Positions 1 through 9,822 of a stretch of 62,000 nt of DNA are shown here, piece after piece. Source of the stretch: Branchiostoma floridae (lineage: Eukaryota; Chordata; Leptocardii; Amphioxiformes; Branchiostomatidae); the NCBI RefSeq assembly GCF_000003815.2, contig NC_049988.1:8065217-8127216 (forward strand), given 5' to 3'. The position numbers and the translations under genes were made by a program. The notes below the pieces were generated by a model. It was not told where the DNA came from. It saw only the letters and a list, made by a program, of their open reading frames with translations, and did no database searches. Every line of letters begins with the position of its first letter. Position 1 is the first letter of the stretch.

Positions 1-273
1 TGACATCCATCGTGCACTTCATCAGGCAGAGATAACAAGAGGTCACTGCAATCCTACCGAGCTTTGGCAGCCTCTACCCTCACTACCCTTGGTGACTACA
101 AACCGCCTGCCCCACTGACGAGACGAGATCCGAGGTGATCCCAAGGTGCAACCAAACCCTCCTGCCAACCCGGCCTCTCCTATTCCTTCCCGATAGTCGA
201 AAGTCGTACGGATTCGTGGGTCAACATAACTTTGTCGGTTTAGATTCTTGAGACCGTGTTGTGGTTTGTGCAG

Positions 274-3200
274 AAACAGCAGCTTGCGGGACCTTCGAGT
301 TTCCCTGCCGCAATGGCGGTTGCATCGCCGGAGACCAGGTCTGTGACGGGGACGACGATTGTGGAGACAACTCAGACGAAGAGGGTTGTCAGGAGACTCA
401 GGACTGTACCGAGTTTGCATGTCTTGACGGACAGTGCATTGCTTTCGATAACATCTGCAATGGACAACCCGAGTGCAAGGATGGCTCGGACGAAAATGAA
501 GCATTTTGCGCAAAATTAGCCGCTGCGCAAGGAGGATCAAGGAGGTCTGGTAAGACATGGGTGAATATATAATGACGAATAGACAACCAACCATTGGGCT
601 GTGCAATGGATATAATGACGAATAGACAACCAGCCATTCGGCCAGGCAATGATACATTTATGCTGTATTTAAATCTAAAAACTGTTTTCTGTTTTTATAA
701 GCTTCCACATTTTTTTAGCAAAACTGCAATTTTACCGATTTTGATACCATTTTCTAACCTTTTCACTGGAATGTTCTGTTTTTCAAGTCTTTCAAACGGC
801 TTCTACTTATTTACATGTCTATATTCTGACAGTGTGGTTGCATTGCTGTAGATAACTTCTCAGTAACCGCACTGATATCTTTATAACTTCTTGTTACAGG
901 TATTTCAGAAACACAAGCAGTGGGTTTGGAAGAAAACCTGTTGAATGCTATTGTGAAGAAAAAGAACGAGGAGACAAGTGAGAAGAGGGATGCCTTCATG
1001 GCCGATCTGCAAAAAGTGCACGACTTCGAAAAGCAGTTCTCCAGAGATGGACAACTACATGAACGCGGACTTAAAATGGCAAACGAATTGCGCGAGTTCT
1101 TGAAGTATGGAAAAGCATGGGAGGCCAAGAAGAAAGGTTTAAAAGCACAAGAATACCGTTCTAACGAAAATGAAGTAGGGAAAAGAAGCGCTTTCATGGA
1201 CGACCTCCTGGACAGTCTTCAATTTGAAAAGCAGTTCAGCAAAAAAGGAGAGTTGTCTCCCAATGAGATGAAGACAGCCAAAGCAATCCGAGAGTACCTT
1301 GAATTTGATAAGGCATGGGCGGAGAAGAAGGGTAACCCATTCTCGTCATTTTTTGGTGACGATGATTCCTCATCATCAGAGGAAGACTCCTCATCATCAT
1401 CCTCGGAAGAAGAGGAAGAGAAGAAAGATGACTCTTCATCATCGGATGATGATGATTCCTCCTCCTCTTCGGACGATGCTCTCGACAAGAAACAAGAAGA
1501 TAGTTTCTCATCCTCAGATGATGATGATTCCTCTTCATCTTCGGACGAAGATTTGGACAAGAAACAAGAGGATGACTCCTCCTCAGATGACGATGACTCC
1601 TCCTCCTCATCAGAAGATGATTCCTCCTCCTCTTCGGACGATGATCTCGACAAGAAACAAGAAGATAGTTCCTCATCCTCAGATGATGATGATTCCTCTT
1701 CATCTTCTGACGAAGATTTGGACAAGAAACAAGAGGATGACTCCTCCTCAGATGACGACGACTCCTCCTCCTCAGATGATGATGATTCCTCCTCCTCTTC
1801 GGACGATGATCTCGACAAGAAACAAGAAGATAGTTCCTCATCCTCAGATGATGATGATTCCTCTTCCTCTTCTGACGAAGATTTGGACAAGAAACAAGAG
1901 GATGACTCCTCCTCAGATGAGGATGACTCCTCATCCTCCTCAGATGATGATTCCTCCTCCTCTTCGGACGATGATCTCGACAAGAAACAAGAAGATAGTT
2001 CCTCATCCTCAGATGATGATGATTCCTCTTCATCCGATGACGATGACTCCTCCTCCTCTTCGGACGAAGACCTGGACATAAAAAGGGATTCGTTCATGGC
2101 CGATCTCCAAAAAGTGCACGACTTTGAACAGCAATTCTCCAGAGATGGACAACTGCATGAACGCGGGCTTAAAATGGCAAACGAATTACGAGAGTTCTTG
2201 AATTTCGGAAAAGCATGGGAGGCCAAGAAGAAAGGTTTAAAAGCACAAGAATACCGTTCTAACGAAAATGAAGTAGGGAAAAGAAACGCTTTCATGGACG
2301 ACCTCCTGGACAGTCTTCAATTTGAAAAGCAGTTCAGCAAAAAAAGGAGAGTTGTCTCCCAATGAGATGAAGACAGCCAAAGCAATTCGAGAGTATCTTG
2401 ATTTGATAAGGCCTGGGCGGAGAAGAAGGGTAACCCATTCTCGTCATTTTTTGGTGACGATGATTCCTCATCCTCAGAGGAAGACTCCTCATCATCCTCA
2501 GAAGAAGAAGAAGAAGAGAAGAAACAAGAGGATGACTCCTCCTCATCAGATGAAGATTCCTCTTCATCTTCGGACGATGATCTCGACAAGAAACAAGAAG
2601 ATAGTTCCTCATCCTCAGATGAAGATTCCTCTTCATCTTCGGACGAGGATTTGGACAAGAAACAAGAGGATGACTCCTCATCATCATCAGATGAAGATTC
2701 CTCGTCATCTTCGGACGAAGATTTGGACAAGAAACAAGAGGATGACTCCTCATCCTCAGATGACGATGACTCCTCCTCCTCTTCGGACGATGATTCCTCT
2801 TCATCCTCGGACGATGATTTGGACAAGAAACAAGAAGATAGTTCCTCATCCTCAGATGAAGATTCCTCTTCATCCTCGGACGATGATTTGGACAAGAAAC
2901 AAGAGGATGACTCCTCATCCTCTTCGGACGATGACTCCTCCTCCTCTTCGGACGATGATTCCTCTTCATCCTCAGACGATGATCTCGACAAGAAACAAGA
3001 CGACGACTCCTCATCCTCAGATGAGGATTCCTCTTCCTCCTCCTCGGATGAGGACGAAGAACGTCGCCTGGCAGAGCGGCTCTACAGTATGATCGACCAG
3101 AATGAGAAGGGCACGGTTGCCGATAAGAAAGCACACGAACTGGTCCAGATGCTGAACTCTAAGAAGAGCGACGAAAGCGATAGCAGCGACAGTGACAGTG

Positions 3201-4712
3201 ACAGCAGCGACAGCGATGACGACGACAAGAAGAAGAAGGACTGGTTCGGACAAAGTCTACAACTGGTGAAGAAAACCCTGACTATGCTGAAGAAACAAGA
3301 TGGTAAGAACATTTTAAAGAGCGTAGTCCTCATGTTTTTTATTTTGTTTATTGGTAAATCTTGGTTAGCACGTAGAGATAGCTTACTATCAAATAATACA
3401 GTTGTCAATGTTACATGAAATCAAGCACAGCAGGTTTACCAAAAATACATGCACATAGTATCGATTTTCATTTATAGTTGACAAAAAGCACAGCCAATAT
3501 CACAGGTGTCTATGGGATGTCAAAATTGCACAAAGCCAGAGACAACATAAGACATTGCAAGGTCTATACATACATATAACAAGTGACATGTATGTCACTT
3601 CTACAGGCGCCAGTGCGGAGTCATCTGATGAAGACTCTTCCTCATCTGACGAAGATGAAGAAGAAGAGCGCAAGCGTCTTGTCAAGGAGAGTCTGAATGT
3701 CTATCAGCAGTACCTGAAGGTGAATAGAAATCTTAAGTACTGTTTGATCTTTGACCTGCGTCAGAAGACAAAAGCTTCTGTAAGCTGTGGATATTAAGAA
3801 TATTTCTTGTAAACAGCAATTGAAATAGCAAAGAATTCACCATGTGATACACATCCATTTAGAAGAAAACCCCAATAGCATGTCATAGAATGCTCCTATC
3901 TTTATAGTTTCTCTTTTATATACATGTATTGACTTTATCGTAATGTATGGATGTACCCTTCCACAAATGTGGCAAATCTCGATAGATAAATTGATACATA
4001 TATATTGTCACTTTCAAGAATGTTTGAACATTGTATATGATGATAATATTTATCATATCAATTATCAACAAAGCTATTTACACAAATTGCCTTCTTTCAC
4101 ATTTGCTGCAGGACAACAAGATGGACAAAAAAGCGGTAAGAGACCCACTTCTTTACTTAAAACTCTTTATTTAAAATGCTCCAAATCTTCAATCAATGTA
4201 ATACAATAAAACCTTTAACATCCATGCTGTAGCATACTCCTGCATGCTCCAAGTTTCAACGTTTCATTGAGTCCACTAGTCCTATTGCCCAGGGCAAGTG
4301 AAAGTGTCGGTCGGGCAAGTGCATGACCACTTGCCCAATCGGGCAAGTAAGATGTTTCCATTGAGTGAGATTTTGATATACTTTTTACTTTTTACTGTCA
4401 TGACATCAAGCAATGGTCAAGATAGAAAAATAAGGCAATCCTAAGAATTCCATTCCTAGAAGTGAAAATGCATTTGAAGTAAAAAATTGGTTCAGGCAAG
4501 TAATTTCTTTCCGTGCTTCCCCGATAGGACAAGTGAATTCTAAAAAAATGTCCCACCCTGCGCAGATTGTCATGTTTTAAAATGGATCGTGCTTTTTTTA
4601 TCAGAAATGCACCGATGAAGCGTTCGCTGCGTGTTCTAAAGATGACGACTGCTGCGGGGACATGAAGTGCGTTGACCAGGGCGTGAAGTTCTGTCTGAAA
4701 GCCATCAAGTAG
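274..4712 (+). CDS. LDLa / Ser-Asp-rich / six-Cys protein, 5' end outside window
   Basis: Exons 274-549, 909-3302, 3607-3719, 4112-4135 (24-nt micro-exon) and 4605-4712 join with phases 1, 1, 0 and 0 at GT-AG sites. The first exon is a symmetrical 1-1 exon with two LDLa modules. Each has six cysteines and an acidic Ca-cage motif (CGDNSDEEGC; CKDGSDENEAFC), which implies an extracellular or luminal protein. The giant second exon encodes helical repeats, Ser/Asp blocks of hundreds of residues punctuated by LDKKQED, then an amphipathic tail (KDWFGQSLQLVKKTLTML). The last exon carries cysteines spaced C-x7-C-x5-CC-x4-C-x7-C. Signal peptide and start lie upstream. Family unknown. The acidic blocks could bind calcium or be phosphorylated, but that is inference from composition. 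The frame is broken at 2339-2401, so the gene may be a pseudogene, polymorphic, or misassembled. Confidence 0.75.
986..1335 (+). repeat. Tandem pair of ~50-residue helical repeats, copy 1
   Basis: Two related units (986-1135 and 1184-1335) share the pattern R-x-A-F-M-x-D-L, then F-E-K-Q-F-S, G-x-L, K-x-A, R-E-[FY]-L and K-A-W-x-x-K-K. They look alpha-helical and charged, and are joined by a linker containing GLKAQEYRSNENEVGK. I do not recognise this as a known domain. The pair sits between the LDLa exon and the first Ser/Asp block. Confidence 0.75.
1363..2075 (+). repeat. Ser/Asp block A, coding satellite
   Basis: About 237 codons are almost all Ser, Asp and Glu, interrupted by LDKKQED every ~20-30 residues. 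At DNA level the block alternates two sub-units (GATCTCGACAAGAAACAAGA-type and GATTTGGACAAGAAACAAGA-type) into a higher-order repeat of roughly 140 bp. Serine is coded almost only by TCN. Reading frame is maintained throughout block A. Confidence 0.85.
2081..2432 (+). repeat. Helical repeat pair, copy 2 (frame-broken)
   Basis: This is a near-identical second copy of the 986-1335 pair. The first unit is intact. The second has an A6 run expanded to A7 at 2339-2345 and one A lost near 2401 relative to copy 1 (A6 at 1241-1246; GAATTT versus GATTT). Between the two changes the frame reads into TGA at 2363-2365. After 2402 the original frame resumes with FDKAWAEKKGN. Confidence 0.8.
2455..3060 (+). 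repeat. Ser/Asp block B, coding satellite
   Basis: This is the second Ser/Asp block with LDKKQED spacers, in the same frame as block A. It follows the same FSSFFGDD junction, so helical pair plus acidic block forms a duplicated unit of roughly 1.1 kb. It is followed by ERRLAERLYSMIDQNEKG, a non-repetitive helical stretch. Confidence 0.8.
3163..3240 (+). other. AGY-coded Ser/Asp tail ending in DDDDK
   Basis: Codons around 3163-3226 encode a Ser-Asp tail using AGC/AGT, unlike the TCN codons of blocks A and B. It ends in Asp-Asp-Asp-Asp-Lys at 3215-3229, the enteropeptidase recognition motif, followed by a lysine run. Whether it is cleaved is unknown. Confidence 0.6.
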
Positions 4713-5074
4713 AACAAATGCACCAAGGACAACTTTGTTACGTAAGTCTCATTCGTCTTAAAGATGGGCACTAGTAGACTTAAGAAGTCTTTCATTAAGC
4801 AAGTACTGGATCGGAAAAATCCTGAGTACTACCCTGGTTAGTTAACCGGGGCTTTGGGAATGGGAGCACCGGTAAATTAAGTATGCAGGCTGATATTCAT
4901 GCGATAACGGAAAGTTATGGTATTTTTTTGGCAGAGGTGCCAGCAGATATTGTGTTTTTCATACTGTCTTTCACATGCTAAATCAATTTCGACGAAGAGC
5001 ATGAATGTGATGAACATATAACTTTTTTATAGGAAACTGCAAATCACCAGCGGTAGCATCAACAGTATAGCAGC

Positions 5075-5672
5075 ATCAGCATCAGCATCAGTACCATAAT
5101 CAGTACCATCATCAGTAGCATCGCAGTAGCATCAGCAATAGCATCGAAGCAGCATGATCAGTTGTATTGAAGCAGTATCGACAGTAGAATCAGCAGTGGC
5201 ATCAGTAGTAGCACCAGTAGTAGCAACAATAATAGCACCAGTAGTAGCAACAGTAATAGCATCAGTAGTAGCATCAGTAGTAGCATCAGTAGTAGCACCA
5301 GTAGTAGCAACAGTAATAGCATCAGTAGTAGCATCAGTAGTAGCAAGGACGTTACATGACGTTACATCACGTCCTTGGTAGTAGCAACAGTAATAGCATC
5401 AGTAGTAGCATCAGCAGTAGCATCGAAGTAGCATCAGCAATAGCATCGAAGTAGCATGATCAGTTGTATTGAAGCAGTATCGACAGTAGCATCAGCAGTG
5501 GCATCAATAATAGCACCAGTAGTAGCAACAGTAATAGCACCAGTAGTATCACCAGTAGTAGCATCAGTAGTAGCATCAGTAGTAGCATCAGTAGTAGCAC
5601 CATTAGTAGCATCAGTAGTAGCATCAGTAGTAGTATCAGTAGTAGCACCATTAGTAGCATTATCAGCGTCCA
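5075..5672. repeat. (AGTAGCATC)n-type satellite with 302-bp duplication
   Basis: The region consists of 9-bp and related trinucleotide units (AGTAGCATC, AGTAGCACC, AGTAGCAAC). The segment starting near 5150 recurs near 5452 with the same non-repeat lead-in (GATCAGTTGTATTGAAGCAG), giving a 302-bp higher-order copy. A short palindrome with AAGGACGT arms (about 5345-5377) interrupts the first block. Long open frames on both strands are artefacts of the period being a multiple of three. Confidence 0.9.
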
Positions 5673-8260
5673 CTGTATTTCAAACACCTCATAGTCCTCC
5701 TAATAATAGCTTTTGAAAATATACAGAAATGTAGATCTAGCTCCGTAGTAACAGCGCACAGAGCAAACCAACAAAGAAGCCGTAAAAAGTTCTACAGTTA
5801 TCAGTTTAACTTTGTGATTAACTGACTACGTTTATTATCAATACGCATTACTATTTAACGAATATATGACCAGTTCCATCTATTGATCAGAGTACAACCT
5901 GATGGTATGATTTTTTTGTTTACAATTTTCAGATATATAAGGTTATTTTTGGTGCTTTAATCGGAGATTGATAGTAATAGTGTGTAAGCGAATCATAGTT
6001 TACTTTCATGTTTTGGAATATCCACTATCAACATTAAATGAGTATAACAATTGTAATAATGTAGCAGTAGTCATACAACGTTCGTTATATGTTATTTTAT
6101 ATAACATATTTTGCTCGATAATGGTGGCAAATGTAACAAAGTGCATGTGAAAATAGCATCTTGATAAAAGTAACAGAAAGATAATCATGAAATACATTTA
6201 ATTTTTCGTGCATATGACATTCATATGATGAACTTTCAGTCAGAAAATAAAAATTCATTGTTATGTCTTTTTAATGATAAGTTGGTACACAGACTGACCC
6301 AAAACTATGCAATTGATGTACCTTTGTGCTTTACAATAAAGGTGAGTTGGAGGGAATTTGACTCATGTAGTCTAATTGATATGTTGAACACTAGTAACAT
6401 AAGTGTCAAAGGTCATGTAGATCATGTGATACTAGGGTGTTGGGGGGGGGGGGTTGGTGCGTTTGTTTCCTTGGTCGCATTCAAGCTCAAGGATAGGAAG
6501 CTGGATCCGATGTGTACTGCCTACGCCTGGTTCCGTGTTGTGCAATCTATCATGTATATCCGGCATATGTCAGGTAAACTGAGGCAAATATTCAGAGAGA
6601 AGGTATTTAGGTTTCTTCTCTTCCTCTACAAAAAAAAAAACCATCAACACCGAATTACATCTACATTTATATATAGTAGACTGTCTCTACCTCACTGGCG
6701 TGATCTTATGGATGAAATCACGTAGAATTTTGGCAGAAGACGAAGACAGTTTTGTTACACTATCCTTTGAACCTATGAAGTATCGTCTGTATTGTGATAC
6801 TGTAATATATCTATGATATATTGTAGTATCACACAATTGGGAGGGGGTATGTATAATGAAATATTGAAGTTGTCGAGAGAAAATGCATGACGTCAGCATA
6901 TCTCTTAACCTCTTAACTCTAGGTGTGCATGAATGTAGGGGGCGCTTCGACATGGCCGGTGTCCTCGCTCGGCGCCAAAAAACGAGCAGCCTTTTTATGT
7001 CTACTAACACGTCTTGGAGGCTGGTCATTCTAAGTGAATGAAAAGACATCTGTTTGTTTGTTTGGGAAAGTTTTTTTCTGCCTCTAAGTCTCGGTTGTAT
7101 TTTATTAGTTTACCAGTTGTAATATATACCTAGTAGGACCTAATCTGCAGTACCACTCCGGCTGAACAAAAAAGTTCAAACGATCGCCACATTAAAGATA
7201 TAAACATTGCCACATTTCGGTCTTTTCGGGAATTTGGATATCGCGAAAGGCTCGAGAAGCTTTTAGGCCTATTTGAATTTGATTTAGAAATTGCGGTCAT
7301 TCAACATCAGGAACGATATTATTTAACGTTAATACTAGTATTTCACAAATAAAAGAATAGTATGTGATATTTCGTTCTCCCTTTACCAGTAGAAAAGGTC
7401 AAATATACATTTTCTGTATTTTGTACATTCTGACTGGTTATCAAATCCAATTTCAATCCTATTTTGGTACAAGGCTAAGCTGGCTCAGCGTTGTTTCGTC
7501 TATTCCTATATCAATAGTTTAAGACTGCTGCAGGGGCGGGCGTGGGTTTACTAAACGGTGTAATATAAACGTTGGCGCCAGGGGGAGCCGCTGAGTTGGC
7601 TGAATTTTTGTGACACCGTCTTACATGATTACATCGCAACAAGCTTGGATATCTTGCAAACATTGCGCAAATTACCGCATTGCACATTGGTGAGTCATAA
7701 CGAAATATTTCTACACATGACATTGCCAAACAACACGATTCATACTGCATTTGACCGAAATATGTATTTTGAAACGCATATTACAACAGATATGAATGTC
7801 ACATTTTCTATTCGCATTCACCTCCTCTGTTATATTACAAAATAACAACACATCGTCTCTGTTTTTATCAATAGACACACAAATAAACAACATATGGCTT
7901 CGGCAATTGTTTCTCTTTTACATACATTCTGACCTACACAAAATATAAAGGCCACACGTTCCGACTCTTACAGCCTTTTAGGTACATCGTTGCCTATCAA
8001 AATGCCTGTTATACACATTAGTATTTGGCAACTCGACTGTAGTTGGTTTAAGCGGACGATTTTTACACAATATACAACATCGTCTATGTGCAAAGAATAT
8101 GGACGATTCCATACAAATCACTAGAACATGACGTATCAAGTCCCTGACACACATAACTATCAATGGTCTACCGAAATTTTCCAGACCATGGTTGGAAGTT
8201 GAAGTTGTGAGTTAAGTTATCTCTGGTTGGGAGGTGATCTGAGAGATTGAGGCCGAGGGC

Positions 8261-8358
8261 AGTTGGGAACTGGTTGGGGAGTAGTTGGGAACTGGTTGGG
8301 GAGTAGTTGGGAACTGGTTGGGGAGTAGTTGGGAACTGGTTGGGGAGTAGTTGGGAAA
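8261..8358. repeat. 22-bp G-rich minisatellite
   Basis: The unit AGTTGGGAACTGGTTGGGGA plus two bases starts at 8261, 8283, 8305 and 8327, with a partial unit at 8349. G tracts recur about every 9-13 bases on the plus strand, so G-quadruplex formation is possible. Confidence 0.9.
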
Positions 8359-9195
8359 TGTCCTGTACTTATGTGAAAAATGCTTTATTGTTACTAATCG
8401 GAGGTAGCACGACTTTAACAGTGGTTCACTCCAATCAAACTGCATTTATATTATGATAACGTTACAATCGGTTCACATCTGGACTGTATAGGACCCGGAA
8501 AGCATGGAGGGAACTACTTTGTGGATACACATTTTACCGCGAATTCACTACTGATATTCACCCGCCAGACAACGGTTTTGTATACGTTGTTCTTCGTAAT
8601 CAATATTATTAAATAATATGATGATGACAAATTATTTAGAATTACATGCACGTATTTGTACATTTCACCCTATTGGAGTGTCACAAAGTAACCAAAATAC
8701 GTTTGGAAAGTTTGATAGCCCTCCAGACTTAGATTTTAACGATGACGGTTTACCCAAACTGAATTAACAAACTGTGTGTAGTCGACTACCCCCATCCTAA
8801 CCTGGAATATGCTTGCGTTTTGGTACTATTTGTGGTTATAGACTGTGAGATGTACAGGGAAACTAGCATTACGACTTTCTCATGCGGTGACCATGATAGA
8901 TCGAAGACGAGATCAATGACGCAAGCTTATTTCTAAAATCAGCTCCCATATAGTTTTCCCAAAAAACACACAAATTTTCACAATATAAGATCAAATGATA
9001 AATTTTAGAACTAGTGTTATGCACCGAAAGATGTAGCAATTTAGAATAGCATTGACTGATCATGATCCCATAGTGCCTGAAGAGATCCAAAATACAAATA
9101 TGATAAATGCATACTGTATTTGACAGACATGCAGCCATTGGTTGATTTCCTAATTGCCATGCTGTCATTGGTTGAACTGCTAATTATGATGGACA

Positions 9196-9465
9196 GTCTT
9201 TTGTTTTCCACATTGCCTCGGTTTGGATCTATTATCATGGCCGCCCCGTGAGAAAGGTGTATACAAGGGAGTGGGCATGTTCAGTGCACGTTCATCTTTT
9301 GTTGGCCTCCCATGCCTGTTTGACGGGCGAGTCTTTTGTTTTCCACATTGCCTCGGTTTGGATCTATTATCATGGCCGCCCCGTGAGAAAGGTGTATACA
9401 AGGGAGTGGGCATGTTCAGTGCACGTTCATCTTTTGTTGGCCTCCCATGCCTGTTTGACGGGCGG
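9196..9465. repeat. 135-bp tandem duplication
   Basis: The segment beginning GTCTTTTGTTTTCCACATTG at 9196 repeats from 9331 almost perfectly. The near identity suggests a recent duplication. The open frame crossing it has no recognisable protein content. Confidence 0.9.
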
Positions 9466-9595
9466 GAAGTTGGGCAGGTTGGGCCGGGCTGCCAGGATGT
9501 ACAGGGCCTGGTCACGGAGGAAATCCATCCACGTCACGGTCCTGGGGAGGTACAGAAAAGGTATGAAACAGTCATACGCCATAAACTAGCTATTT

Positions 9596-9822
9596 ACTCA
9601 AGCTACTGGATATGGTTTTGGAAACGGTCAGACGTTTCAACTGCTATCCAGCAATTTTCATCAGTGACGCTGAAGAGATCTTGTTGGAGATTGTTATATA
9701 TCTTAGCTAAGCTGTGAATTGATATGTAAAAGTGATCTAGTTGAATAACAGGTTTTTCCTAACTATGAATCAATATGCAAAATTGACTGTTTCCAAAACC
9801 ATATCCAGTTGCTTGAGTAACT
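9596..9822. mobile_element. MITE-like relic with 35-bp inverted ends
   Basis: ACTCAAGCTACTGGATATGG... at 9596-9630 is the near-perfect inverted complement of 9784-9821. Related fragments containing CTGGATATGATTTTGGAAAC or its complement occur at 19931-19957, 20327-20412, 23599-23652 and 41401-41470. Several are followed by a shared ...TATCTTATTACCTGGATGTC segment. This is an interspersed family with at least four loci in the window. Confidence 0.75.

Noticed and set aside
1219-2295. 358-codon open frame antisense to Ser/Asp block A, itself rich in Ser and Glu
   Set aside because: The TCN/GAY repeats read as Glu/Ser on the opposite strand, so the openness is a by-product of repeat composition. 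No splice or promoter support.
3303-3418. Read-through of the 3302 donor gives a hydrophobic VVLMFFILFIG stretch, like a membrane anchor
   Set aside because: The donor GTAAGAAC is strong and phases match the next exon. The hydrophobic run is short and AT-rich; treated as intron.
4605-4712. Six-Cys domain as a toxin
   Set aside because: The cysteine spacing alone occurs in many non-toxic secreted domains. The context, at the end of a large acidic protein, gives no support for toxicity.
5154-5716. Ala/Val/Ser and Thr/Asp repeat open frames on both strands
   Set aside because: Produced by a 9-bp satellite with a period divisible by three; no start context or splice sites.
6460-6586. Exon-like open stretch LKDRKLDPMCTAYAWFRVVQ ending at a GTAAAC donor
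   Set aside because: No partner exons, no family match, and a G homopolymer just upstream. Too weak to call.
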